In this document: positions 1 through 7,154 of the stretch, piece after piece
Layout: every line of letters starts with the position of its first letter
Numbering within the stretch: the stretch's first letter is position 1
Assembly (NCBI GenBank): GCA_030682505.1
Contig: JAUXOH010000369.1
Coordinates: forward strand, 1-7,990
Direction of reading: 5' to 3'
Source: Candidatus Didemnitutus sp.
Lineage (GTDB): Bacteria > Verrucomicrobiota > Verrucomicrobiia > Opitutales > Opitutaceae
Length of the DNA stretch: 7,990 nt
The notes under the pieces: model-generated
The model's input: only the letters and a program-made list of their open reading frames with translations
What the model was told of the DNA's origin: nothing
Database searches by the model: none
Made by a program: the position numbers and the translations under genes

Positions 1-1309
1 CAAACGAGCCGGACGCATAGCCGGTCGGTGTTTTGGCGGGACCGGCGTAGTAGACCGGATGATTCTTGAGGTAATCGGGCAGGCCCTGTCCGGCGTCGAT
101 TCGCTCCTTGAGTTTTGCATGCGCGATGTCGCGGGCGACGATCAACGGTCCGTTGAGCAACACCCGCGTCGTGACCGGGTGCCGGGAGAGTTCGGCCAGG
201 ATATCCGCCATCGGCCGGTTGAGATCGATCCGCACGCTTTGGTCGTCCTTGAACGTGCGCATCTCGGCAGGAATGAACCGGCCGGGATTCTCCTCCATCT
301 GCTCGAGGTAGACGCCGTCCTGGGTGATCTTGGCCCGGATATTGCGGTCGGCACTGCACGAGACGCCCATGCCGACGGGACAACTGGCGCCGTGGCGAGG
401 CAGGCGGACGATGCGCACATCGAGTGCGAAATACTTCCCGCCGAATTGCGCGCCGACGCCGCATTGCTGCGCGAGGGTCAGGACTTTCGCCTCCAGGTCG
501 AGATCGCGAAACGCGCGACCGCTGGCATCCCCGGTGGTCGGCAGGTGATCGTAGTACTTCGTCGATGCGAGTTTCACGGTCTTGAGACACGTCTCCGCGC
601 TGGTGCCGCCGATGACGAAGACCAAGTGGTAGGGCGGGCAGGCCGCCGTGCCGAGGAGTTGCATCTTCTCGGAGAAGAACTTCTCGAGGCTCTTGGGATT
701 GAGCAGCGCCTTGGTCTCTTGAAAAAGATAGGTCTTGTTGGCGGAGCCGCCGCCCTTGGCGACGAAGAGCAAATCATACTTCATGCCCTCGGTTGCATAG
801 AGGTCGATTTGTGCCGGCAGATTGGTGCCGGTGTTGGTCTCCTTGAACATGTCGATCGCCGCCGTTTGCGAGTAGCGGAGATTTTCCTTGGTGTAGCACT
901 CGTAGACACCGCGCGAGAGCCACTCGGCATCATTCGCGCCGGTCCACACCTGCTGGCCCTTTTTGCCGAAAACGATCGAGGTGCCCGTGTCCTGACACAT
1001 GGGCAGGATGCCCCCGGCGGCGATCTCGGCATTCTTCAACAGCGTGAGCGCGACATAGCGGTCGTTGTTCGACGCCTCGGGATCCTGGAGGATCGCGGCG
1101 ACTTGTTCGACGTGCTTGGTGCGGAGGAAGAAATTGGCATCGTGAAACGCCTCGCGCGCGACGTAGGCGAGGGTCTCGGGGGTGACCTTGAGGATCTCTT
1201 TCCCCTCAAAGGTGGAGGTCGAAACGCCCTCCTTGCTGAGGAGTCGATAGTTGGTGTCATCCGGACCGACGGCGAACGTGTCCGTGTAGGTGAAAGCGGG
1301 CGTAGCCAT
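1..1309 (-). CDS. fumA: Class I fumarate hydratase (iron-sulfur fumarase), C-terminus cut by the window edge
   Basis: Interconverts fumarate and L-malate in the TCA cycle, in the cytoplasm, using an oxygen-sensitive 4Fe-4S cluster. The frame is open from the ATG at 1309 to the left edge, giving 436 codons. The E. coli FumA/FumB type is about 548 residues, so roughly 110 C-terminal residues are missing. The three cluster cysteines expected from E. coli FumA are at the same positions: C105 in ILPMCQDTGT, C224 in GTAACPPYH and C318 in PVGMGVSCSADRN. The last visible residues, HPVYYAGPAKTPTGYASGS, match the start of the beta-type C-terminal domain in single-chain class I enzymes, so this is not the two-subunit form. 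No Shine-Dalgarno motif precedes the ATG; a possible weak promoter lies just upstream. It is downstream of kdsD on the same strand, but a candidate terminator lies between them. The family call is secure. Discrimination from close hydro-lyases such as mesaconase relies on overall resemblance. Confidence 0.95.
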   Translation of the reverse strand, partial: MATPAFTYTDTFAVGPDDTNYRLLSKEGVSTSTFEGKEILKVTPETLAYVAREAFHDANFFLRTKHVEQVAAILQDPEASNNDRYVALTLLKNAEIAAGGILPMCQDTGTSIVFGKKGQQVWTGANDAEWLSRGVYECYTKENLRYSQTAAIDMFKETNTGTNLPAQIDLYATEGMKYDLLFVAKGGGSANKTYLFQETKALLNPKSLEKFFSEKMQLLGTAACPPYHLVFVIGGTSAETCLKTVKLASTKYYDHLPTTGDASGRAFRDLDLEAKVLTLAQQCGVGAQFGGKYFALDVRIVRLPRHGASCPVGMGVSCSADRNIRAKITQDGVYLEQMEENPGRFIPAEMRTFKDDQSVRIDLNRPMADILAELSRHPVTTRVLLNGPLIVARDIAHAKLKERIDAGQGLPDYLKNHPVYYAGPAKTPTGYASGSF

Positions 1310-1315
1310 GGCAAC

Positions 1316-1344
1316 AGAGTAGGGTCAGTGCCCCGGGAAAACAA
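1316..1344 (-). promoter_or_regulatory. Possible weak sigma-70-like promoter for the fumarase gene
   Basis: Read on the minus strand, TTGTTT (1344-1339) and TACTCT (1321-1316) are separated by exactly 17 bases. Each hexamer matches only three of six consensus positions. The -10-like box ends 6 bases before the ATG, so a transcript would start at or very near the start codon and be leaderless or nearly so. The -35-like box overlaps the T-rich tail of the preceding hairpin. This is suggestive only. Confidence 0.2.
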
Positions 1345-1369
1345 GCTGCGGCATCATTCCCGCGCAGCT
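1338..1369 (-). terminator. Candidate intrinsic terminator after kdsD
   Basis: On the minus strand, 23 bases past the kdsD stop codon, AGCTGCG (1369-1363) and CGCAGCT (1350-1344) form a perfect 7-bp stem around a 12-base loop. TGTTTT follows immediately (1343-1338). The GC-containing stem and T-rich tail fit a rho-independent terminator that would end kdsD transcripts before the fumarase gene. The long loop and the interrupted T tract make it moderate rather than strong. Confidence 0.45.
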
Positions 1370-1392
1370 ATAACGCCAGGCGACCTTCAGCG

Positions 1393-2385
1393 TCAGAGAA
1401 TCTTCAGTTTCGGCAGATCCTGGACATCGATGTATCCCATCGGCCGACCCTCCGCATCAAGGGCGAAGAGATCAGAGATCTTGTATTGCTGGAAGAGCTT
1501 GAGCGCCTCAACGGCGAGTGCGTCGGAGCCGATGGTCCTGGCGCCGCGGGTCATGGATGCCCCGACCGGCTGTTGCAGAAATTTCCCCTCGCCCTTCAGG
1601 GCACACCGCCGGAAATCGCCATCGGTGAAGATACCGGCAAGTTTGCCGTCGGCGCCCGTCAAGGCCACGGCGCCGGCCTTGGCCTTCGTCATGGAAAAAA
1701 TAGCTTCTTGGATCGTCGTCTTCGTTTCGGGCAGGACGGGGCAACCTTCCCCGGTGCGCATGATGTCTTTCACCCGCAGCAAAAGGGTCATGCCAAGTGT
1801 GCCGGCGGGGTGATACTTGGCGAAATCCTCGCGGGTCAGCCCGCGGCTTTCGAGCAGGACCATGGCGAGGGCGTCCCCCAAGGCCAGCGCCGCCGTTGTG
1901 CTCGCCGTCGGGGCAAGGGCCAAGGGACAGGCCTCCTGGGGGGCGTGGTAAACCAGCCGGTAGTCGGCGCCGCGGAACAGTTCGCTGTCCGGTGTTCCCG
2001 TGAACGCGACGGTCTTGAGGCCGAAGCGCTCGAAGATCGGAAGCAAGCGCAGCATCTCGGCCGTGGCGCCGCTGTTGCTGAGTAGAATCGCGATATCGCC
2101 GGCGGCGCAAAGACCCAGGTCACCGTGCAGCGCCTGCGTCGGATCCAGAAAGGCCGAGGGCACCCCGATGCTGTTGAACGTGCCGGTCAGTTTCTGGCAG
2201 ATGTGCGCCGACTTGCCGACGCCGCTAAAGATGACCTTGCGGCCGTTCCCGATCGTGCTCTCGACCGCCTGGACCACTTCCACAAAGTCGGAGTTCAAGA
2301 CCCGGGCGGTGGCGTCGAGCGCCTCGCGTTCGATCAGGAGGCATTGGCGGGCCTTGGCGAGGATGGTGGCAGGATCGAGAGGCAT
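1393..2385 (-). CDS. kdsD: D-arabinose-5-phosphate isomerase, KpsF/GutQ/KdsD family
   Basis: Cytoplasmic aldose-ketose isomerase converting ribulose 5-phosphate to arabinose 5-phosphate, the first committed step to KDO of lipopolysaccharide. The 330 residues match the family's usual length. An N-terminal SIS domain (about 35-180) carries GVGKSAHICQKL, HGDLG, LLSNSGATAE and ASTTAALALGDALA. Two CBS domains follow (about 208-262 and 276-327), the first with GIFTDGDFRR. K58, E110, E151 and H192 (in KYHPAGTLG) each sit one residue from the catalytically important K59, E111, E152 and H193 of E. coli KdsD, so the enzyme looks active. The ATG at 2385 gives a normal N-terminus but has no Shine-Dalgarno motif; TACAAG lies 5 bases upstream. 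It is divergent from the LysM lipoprotein gene. GutQ-type or capsule-specific KpsF roles cannot be excluded, but no sugar-alcohol or capsule genes are nearby. Confidence 0.95.
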   Translation of the reverse strand: MPLDPATILAKARQCLLIEREALDATARVLNSDFVEVVQAVESTIGNGRKVIFSGVGKSAHICQKLTGTFNSIGVPSAFLDPTQALHGDLGLCAAGDIAILLSNSGATAEMLRLLPIFERFGLKTVAFTGTPDSELFRGADYRLVYHAPQEACPLALAPTASTTAALALGDALAMVLLESRGLTREDFAKYHPAGTLGMTLLLRVKDIMRTGEGCPVLPETKTTIQEAIFSMTKAKAGAVALTGADGKLAGIFTDGDFRRCALKGEGKFLQQPVGASMTRGARTIGSDALAVEALKLFQQYKISDLFALDAEGRPMGYIDVQDLPKLKIL

Positions 2386-2404
2386 CTGAACTTGTATTGC
2401 GGAA

Positions 2405-2427
2405 GGACGGCCGCAAACCTACCGTCC
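2405..2427. promoter_or_regulatory. Short inverted repeat in the kdsD/LysM divergent region
   Basis: GGACGG (2405-2410) and CCGTCC (2422-2427) form a perfect 6-bp dyad separated by 11 bases, in the roughly 80-bp region between the divergent kdsD and lipoprotein starts. It could be an operator for either gene or a leader hairpin of the lipoprotein transcript. A 6-bp dyad in GC-rich DNA can easily arise by chance. Confidence 0.2.
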
Positions 2428-2468
2428 ACCTTCTGTCATTCAACCACTTTCCCCTCGTGTTTCGCTCC

Positions 2469-3344
2469 GTGAGCCTCCGCCGCTTTTGTCTGCCCCCGCT
2501 CGCCGCGGTGGTTCTGCTCTGTTTGGCGGGTTGCACGGACGACAGCCGGCAGTCCTATGCCACGGAGACGGACGAGCCGTATTATCGGCAGGCCGAACAG
2601 ATGAAACGCAGCAGCCGCCACCAGGAGGCGCTGCTGGCTTACCTCAAGGTAATCGAAAAACGTGGCGACGACGCTCCCGAGTCGCACCTCGAAACAGGTC
2701 TGATCTATCTGCATCACATTCGGGATCCGATCGGGGCGATCTACCATTTTCGCAAATACCTCGCCCTGCGACCCAACAGCGCCCAAGCCCCGCTGGTGCG
2801 CCAACGGATCGACGCCGCCATCCGCGATTTTGCGCGCACCCTGCCGGCCCAACCGATCGAAAATCAACTGCAGCGTGTCGATTTCTTGGCTGCGATGGAC
2901 AAGCTCAAACTGGAAAACGACATCTTGAAACAGCAATTGTCCGACTACCAATCGGGCCGGGCGGTGACGGGTGCCGAGGGGGAACCCGGGGGCAACGCCA
3001 GCACGCCGGCGATCCGTGACGCCAACGAATTTCGCATCAGTGTCGACACGCTTCCCACGGTGCGCACGCGTGCTTCATCCACGCGCAGTCAACCAGCACC
3101 ACCGGAGCAACCCAAGACCGCGCCGAGCCGAGCCGCGACGGCGGCGGAGACGAAGACCGCCCCGGCTGCGACGCGCGGAGGAGCACGACGACACATCGTC
3201 CAGAAGGGCGACACCCTCTCCAAGCTTTCGCAGCACTATTTCGGCAATCGCACGCGGTGGCGCGATATCTATCAGGCCAATCGCAACGTGATGAAGAACG
3301 ACTCTGACCTGAAGGTCGGGATGGAATTGGTCATTCCGCAATAG
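2469..3344 (+). CDS. LysM-domain lipoprotein with TPR-like repeats and coiled coil
   Basis: Probable envelope lipoprotein that binds or organises peptidoglycan. From the GTG at 2469 it has 291 residues. A lipoprotein signal peptide (RR, then a hydrophobic stretch and lipobox LAGC, lipidated Cys22) is followed by Asp residues. Two TPR-like helical pairs lie at about 37-105 (QAEQMKRSSRHQEALLAYLK; GAIYHFRKYLALRPNS). A coiled-coil segment at about 130-161 contains MDKLKLENDILKQQLSDY. A Pro/Ala/Thr-rich linker covers about 170-240, and a C-terminal LysM domain (about 240-291) has HIVQKGDTLSKLSQHYFGN and ends VGMELVIPQ. The frame is also open from a TTG at 2397 and a GTG at 2457. I chose 2469 because it gives a standard signal peptide; none of the three has a ribosome-binding site. 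The outer-membrane location is inferred (no Asp directly after the Cys except at +3). The layout resembles YbgF-like or division-linked LysM proteins, but the exact role is unknown. Confidence 0.9.
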   Translation: MSLRRFCLPPLAAVVLLCLAGCTDDSRQSYATETDEPYYRQAEQMKRSSRHQEALLAYLKVIEKRGDDAPESHLETGLIYLHHIRDPIGAIYHFRKYLALRPNSAQAPLVRQRIDAAIRDFARTLPAQPIENQLQRVDFLAAMDKLKLENDILKQQLSDYQSGRAVTGAEGEPGGNASTPAIRDANEFRISVDTLPTVRTRASSTRSQPAPPEQPKTAPSRAATAAETKTAPAATRGGARRHIVQKGDTLSKLSQHYFGNRTRWRDIYQANRNVMKNDSDLKVGMELVIPQ

Positions 3345-3358
3345 GAGTCGGGGCGTCC

Positions 3359-3377
3359 CTTCGGTCACGGACTGAAG
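3359..3377 (+). terminator. Hairpin downstream of the LysM gene, possible terminator
   Basis: CTTCGGTC (3359-3366) pairs with GACTGAAG (3370-3377) through 8 bp, including one G-T wobble, around the triloop ACG. It lies 14 bases past the lipoprotein stop codon. No T tract follows (the next bases are CGGTCAATTAAAG), so it may be an mRNA-end stabilising structure or a chance hairpin rather than an intrinsic terminator. The rest of the gap to 3504 holds no recognisable gene. Confidence 0.2.
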
Positions 3378-3504
3378 CGGTCAATTAAAGGTCGAATGAG
3401 TTGGCCCGCTCGTCACTTACCTCGCGGGATGGATTTTTGGGACGAAATGCTTCGTGAACCCGGAGCGACTTTTCCAAGATGAGCCGATCTTTGCCGATCT
3501 CCCG

Positions 3505-4254
3505 ATGAAAATTTTCCGCGTCCTCTCCTTGCTCGTGTTTCCGGTTCTTCCCAGCGCCCTGTTTGCCTCGCTGGCGAGTGACCTCAGGATTGAGGAGGCA
3601 GCGAGGAACTGCTATAGCCTGCGCGTGGTGCTGTCCGATCAGGGACCGATGACCATCAGCGCTCTCAACGGAGTGGTCGCTCTCACGGGGACTGTGCGCG
3701 ATTTGCAGAGCAAAGTGCTCGCGGGGGAAACGATTGCCCATCTCCGGGGCGTTGCCCGCGTGGACAATGGCTTGATCGTTTTGGGCCAGCCGCTCGAGTT
3801 TTCCGACGGTTGGATCAACCACGCCATCCGGCGTCGCCTGCTCGTGCAAGCAAACGTCAGGGCCAATTCGACGGGGATCGCGGTTGACGATGGCGTCGTC
3901 ACTCTCACCGGCACCAGCGCCAGCCAGAGTCAAAAAGAGCAAACGGGGTTTTATGCCGCGTCGATCGACCGCGTCCGCTCCGTGAAGAATAATTTGGTGG
4001 TGGATGATTCAGGAACCTCCCGTCCCTCGCCGGCGGACAACGTGGACGATGCATCCATCAACACGCTCGTGAAGCACGCGCTGAGTGCGCACCGACTGGG
4101 CTTGGGCAATGACACCAGCATTCGGACCCGCGATGGCATGGTGATGATCAGCGGCATGGTGGATTCCGCTCAGGAAAAGGAAGACATCACCGCCCTCGCC
4201 CGCGAAATTCGCGGAGTGAGGACGGTGGTCAACAACATGCGGGTCCGCGCCTGA
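3505..4254 (+). CDS. Secreted protein with three BON domains
   Basis: Probable periplasmic, membrane- or envelope-associated protein; BON domains occur in OsmY, osmotic-shock protection proteins and secretins and are thought to bind phospholipid. From the ATG at 3505 it has 249 residues. A Sec signal peptide covers about 1-21 (MKIFRVLSLLVFPVLPSALFA). Three BON units follow: about 26-94 (core LNGVVALTGTV and GVARVDNGLIV), 100-168 (VDDGVVTLTGT and VRSVKNNLVV) and 181-248 (TRDGMVMISGMV and VRTVVNNMRV). Each has the repeated alpha-helix, 'G.V.L.G.V' strand and 'V..V.N.L.V' ending. The frame is open back to a GTG at 3454, but that would put 17 charged residues before the signal peptide, so I prefer 3505. 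No Shine-Dalgarno motif precedes either. It lies 160 bp downstream of the LysM gene on the same strand and converges on the aminotransferase gene 18 bp away. The exact function is not known. Confidence 0.9.
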   Translation: MKIFRVLSLLVFPVLPSALFASLASDLRIEEAARNCYSLRVVLSDQGPMTISALNGVVALTGTVRDLQSKVLAGETIAHLRGVARVDNGLIVLGQPLEFSDGWINHAIRRRLLVQANVRANSTGIAVDDGVVTLTGTSASQSQKEQTGFYAASIDRVRSVKNNLVVDDSGTSRPSPADNVDDASINTLVKHALSAHRLGLGNDTSIRTRDGMVMISGMVDSAQEKEDITALAREIRGVRTVVNNMRVRA

Positions 4255-4272
4255 CGGCGCAGCCCGGTTGGC

Positions 4273-5613
4273 TCACAGGCTGCCGATGGACTCGTCGAGG
4301 ACCGCGAGCAGGAAGTCGGCGTCGTCCTTCGTGATGTTCATTGGCGGAGCGAAGCGGATCGTCTGACCCCAGAGGCCGCCCTTGCCGAGCAAGAGACCGA
4401 GCTCGCGGGCGTTTTCGACGACCTGGGCGCAGGCGTCCTTGGCCGGTTCTTTCGTCGTCCGGTCCTTCACAAACTCGATGCCGAGCATCAAACCGCGCCC
4501 GCGCACATCGCCGATGATCGGGTATTTGGCTTTCAGTTTGTTCAGGCCGGCGAGGATGTAGTTGCCGAGCTCGAGACAGTTTTGCTGGGTGTTTTCCTGT
4601 TCGATCACCTCGAGCACCGCCTTGCCAATCGCGCTCGAGACCGGATTGCCGCCGAAGGTGTTGAAGTGGGTCTTTTGCGCGAGCATGGCCGCGATCTTCG
4701 GCGTGGTGACAACGGCACCGAGGGGCGCGCCGTTGCCGATGCCCTTGGCCATGGTGACGATGTCGGGAATCACCCCCTGGGTCTCGAAACCCCAGAAATG
4801 AGTGCCGGTGCGGCCGAAGCCGGTTTGCACCTCGTCGGCGATGCAGACGCCACCGGCGGCGCGCACGTGTTCATAGGCGCCCTGCAGGTAGCCTTGGGGG
4901 AACTCGACGAAGCCGCCGACTCCCTGAATTGATTCCGCAATGAAGGCCGCAACCTTGCCAGGCGTGGTGTATTCAATGACCTGTTTGACGTCGTCGGCGT
5001 ATTTGCGACCCGCCTCGGCATCGTCATAGCCGTACGTGCCGCGGTAGGGATAGGGTGCGATGGCGTGGTGCACCCCGAAACTGTGCGGCACATTGAACTT
5101 CCAGCCGCTGTTGGCGGTGACCCCCATGCCTGCGGCGTTGCCGCCGTGATAGGCGTTGCGCAAGGCGATGATGTCGTAGTTGCCCGTGTAGAGTCGCGCC
5201 ATGAGCAGCGCCAAGTCATTGGCTTCGGAACCGGAGTTGACGAAGTAACACACCTTGAGTTCGCCGGGCAGCTTGGACGCGAGCTTCTCGGCGTATTCGC
5301 CGATGTTCGGATGGAGATAGAGTGTCGTCGCGTGTTGCAACATCTCGTTCTGCTTCTGCGCCGCCGCCACGATGTGCGGATGACAGTGGCCAACGCTGAT
5401 GGTCACGATGCCGCCGAGGCCGTCGAGGTAGCGCTTGCCGGTTTGATCCCAGACCCACTGCATCTTGCCCTCCACGATCATAATCGGCTGCTTGTAAAAG
5501 ATAAGGATCCCGGGACTGAGGTGCTGCTTGCGCTGGGCGAGCACCTGTTCGGCGGTCGGCCCGGTGTAAGGCGCGGGGAGGAAGGAGGTCGCAGGGAGGG
5601 GGATGGCTTTCAT
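4273..5613 (-). CDS. Class III PLP aminotransferase, AGXT2-like (beta-alanine / 3-aminoisobutyrate : pyruvate type)
   Basis: Cytoplasmic PLP enzyme moving an amino group from a beta- or omega-amino acid to a keto acid. The 446 residues are typical of class III (fold type I). Visible motifs are GIVTISVGHCHPH (about 68-80), FVNSGSEAND (PLP phosphate, about 124-133), AYHGG (154-158), E227 in AESIQGVGG, D260 in ADEVQTGFGRTG, the Schiff-base lysine K290 in MAKGIGNGAPLGA, and FNTFGGNP (317-324). The sequence resembles mammalian AGXT2, which acts on 3-aminoisobutyrate, beta-alanine and glyoxylate/pyruvate, across its full length (for example MIVEGKMQWVWD and GVCIADEVQTGFGR). It is last of three same-strand genes, 15 bp after the permease stop, so very likely co-transcribed. 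With a dihydropyrimidinase in the same set, transamination of beta-alanine to malonate semialdehyde is the best substrate guess. 4-aminobutyrate or alanine-glyoxylate activity remains possible. No ribosome-binding motif: the leader is CCCACCCTTCTC. Confidence 0.95.
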   Translation of the reverse strand: MKAIPLPATSFLPAPYTGPTAEQVLAQRKQHLSPGILIFYKQPIMIVEGKMQWVWDQTGKRYLDGLGGIVTISVGHCHPHIVAAAQKQNEMLQHATTLYLHPNIGEYAEKLASKLPGELKVCYFVNSGSEANDLALLMARLYTGNYDIIALRNAYHGGNAAGMGVTANSGWKFNVPHSFGVHHAIAPYPYRGTYGYDDAEAGRKYADDVKQVIEYTTPGKVAAFIAESIQGVGGFVEFPQGYLQGAYEHVRAAGGVCIADEVQTGFGRTGTHFWGFETQGVIPDIVTMAKGIGNGAPLGAVVTTPKIAAMLAQKTHFNTFGGNPVSSAIGKAVLEVIEQENTQQNCLELGNYILAGLNKLKAKYPIIGDVRGRGLMLGIEFVKDRTTKEPAKDACAQVVENARELGLLLGKGGLWGQTIRFAPPMNITKDDADFLLAVLDESIGSL

Positions 5614-5628
5614 GAGAAGGGTGGGAGT

Positions 5629-7101
5629 CTAGCGGGAGGGAAGCAGTTTGCGCAAGGCGAGGTAGCAGGCAAAGGCGAGTCCGAAGCCGGTGAACCAAGC
5701 GTAACTGTAGAGGTTCATCCAGAAGGAGTCCACGCCTTCCACCGCTCTGATCGTGCCGAGAAAGCCCGGGATGTTCGGCAGAATGCCCACGATGAGGGCG
5801 ATGATCGCCACCGGATTGAAGCCGCCGCGGTAGGCGTATTCGCCGTCCAGACGGTAAAGATCGCGCAAATTCAGCTCAGTGCGGCGCACCACAAAGTAGT
5901 CTGCAATGAGGATGCCCCCAATTGGTCCCAGCAACGCGCTGTAGCCGATCAGCCAAGTGAAGATATAGCCGGACGGATCGGCAACGAGCTTCCACGGCAT
6001 CATGACAATGCCGATCAGGCCGGTGATGATGCCACCCGCCCGCCGGCTAATGAGATGAGGGGCGAGATTGGAAAACGAAATCGCGGGCGAAACCACGTTG
6101 GCCGCGAGGTTGGTGGTCAGGGTGGCCAGGGTCAGCGCGAACATGGCGACGAGGGTCAGCATGACGTTGTCGAAGCGCGACATCAGCTCGATCGGATCCC
6201 AGATCGTCTCCCCGAAGATAACCACGGTCGCGCTGGTGACCGCGACGCCGATGAAGGCGTAGAACGGCATCGTGGTATTCAAGCCGAGTGCCTGGCCTAC
6301 AATTTGATCCTTCTGGCTGCGCGCCATGCGGGTAAAGTCGGGAATGTTGAGCGAGAGCGTCGCCCAGAAGCCGACCATGCCCGTGAGGCCCGGCCCGAAG
6401 AACTTCCAGAATTCCGCGTTGCTGGTGAACTTGGACGGCTGCCCGAGCATGGGACCAAAGCCGCCGGCCTTGAAGTAGGCCCAGCCGAGCAAGACGACGC
6501 CGATGACGAGCAGGAGCGGCGCACCCCAATCCTCCACGACGCGAATCGTCTCCATGCCGCGCCAGAAGATCCAGACATTGAGCGCCCAGAAAAGCAAAAA
6601 GCAGATGAACTGCGCGAGGTTGATGCCGGCGAAGGCGAGTTCAGGCGAATGGGCGAGGGCGGGAACAATCGCGAGGGCCAGTTTGTAGATGGCCCAACCC
6701 CCGATCCAAGTCTGGATGCCGAACCAACCGCACGCCACGATCGCGCGCAGGATCGCGGGAATATTGGCGCCGAGCACGCCAAACGAGGCGCGGGCAAAAA
6801 CGGGAAATGAAATGCCATACTTGGTTCCCGCATGCGCGTTCAGCACCATCGGCACGAGCACGATCATATTGCCGAGAAACACCGTCAGCACGGCCTGCCA
6901 CCAGTTCATGCCGCCACTGATCAGGCTCGAGGCGAGCATGTAGGTGGGAATGCAGACACTCATGCCCACCCAGAGCGCCGCGATGTTCCACTTCGTCCAC
7001 GTGCGCCGCTCCAGCGGAATCGGCGCCAGCTCTTCATTGGAAAGGCGCCGTGTGGCAGGATCGACGGTGGCGATGGGAATACTATTGGAGGAACTGGACA
7101 T
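5629..7101 (-). CDS. NCS1-family nucleobase/hydantoin/allantoin permease
   Basis: Inner-membrane cation symporter of the NCS1 family (Mhp1, PucI, CodB, fungal Fur type), importing a pyrimidine, purine, hydantoin or allantoin. The 490 residues and about 12 hydrophobic segments are normal for the family. The N-terminal LSNEELAPIPLERRTWTKWN motif (20-39) and NIAALWVGMSVCIPTYMLA are hallmark NCS1 sequence. W126 and Q130 in CGWFGIQTWIGG have the spacing of Mhp1 Trp117 and Gln121 that hold the substrate. W246 in GFWATLSLNIPDFTR and N331 in TTNLAANVVSPA are further conserved binding-site regions. The frame is open 59 codons upstream to 7278, but that extension is Arg-rich, overlaps the dihydropyrimidinase gene and is not NCS1-like, so I start at the ATG at 7101. 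It lies 53 bp after the dihydropyrimidinase stop and 15 bp before the aminotransferase. The exact substrate cannot be read from sequence; uracil, thymine or hydantoin is favoured by context. Confidence 0.94.
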   Translation of the reverse strand: MSSSSNSIPIATVDPATRRLSNEELAPIPLERRTWTKWNIAALWVGMSVCIPTYMLASSLISGGMNWWQAVLTVFLGNMIVLVPMVLNAHAGTKYGISFPVFARASFGVLGANIPAILRAIVACGWFGIQTWIGGWAIYKLALAIVPALAHSPELAFAGINLAQFICFLLFWALNVWIFWRGMETIRVVEDWGAPLLLVIGVVLLGWAYFKAGGFGPMLGQPSKFTSNAEFWKFFGPGLTGMVGFWATLSLNIPDFTRMARSQKDQIVGQALGLNTTMPFYAFIGVAVTSATVVIFGETIWDPIELMSRFDNVMLTLVAMFALTLATLTTNLAANVVSPAISFSNLAPHLISRRAGGIITGLIGIVMMPWKLVADPSGYIFTWLIGYSALLGPIGGILIADYFVVRRTELNLRDLYRLDGEYAYRGGFNPVAIIALIVGILPNIPGFLGTIRAVEGVDSFWMNLYSYAWFTGFGLAFACYLALRKLLPSR

Positions 7102-7154
7102 GGGCTCAGCGGGGCGTGGGGAAAGCTGAAGAGGGCCGTTGGCGGTTCGACGAC

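Noticed and set aside
59..1813. Plus-strand open frame of 584 codons
   Set aside because: It lies opposite the fumarase and the 3' part of kdsD, both of which have clear family motifs. The product is Arg/Gly/Glu-rich with no recognisable domain. Long antisense frames of this kind are usual opposite GC-rich genes.
3454..3504. GTG start at 3454 for the BON protein
   Set aside because: It would add 17 mostly charged residues in front of an otherwise normal Sec signal peptide and has no ribosome-binding site to favour it.
4259..4283. Inverted repeat GCAGCC...GGCTGC between the convergent BON and aminotransferase genes
   Set aside because: The 6-bp stem overlaps the last codons of the aminotransferase and has no T tract on either strand, so I cannot support it as an intrinsic bidirectional terminator.
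5065..6810. Plus-strand open frame of 581 codons
   Set aside because: It is antisense to the aminotransferase and the NCS1 permease. The translation is highly charged, rich in His, Asp, Arg and Gly, with no fold-like pattern, as expected from the reverse reading of membrane-protein codons.
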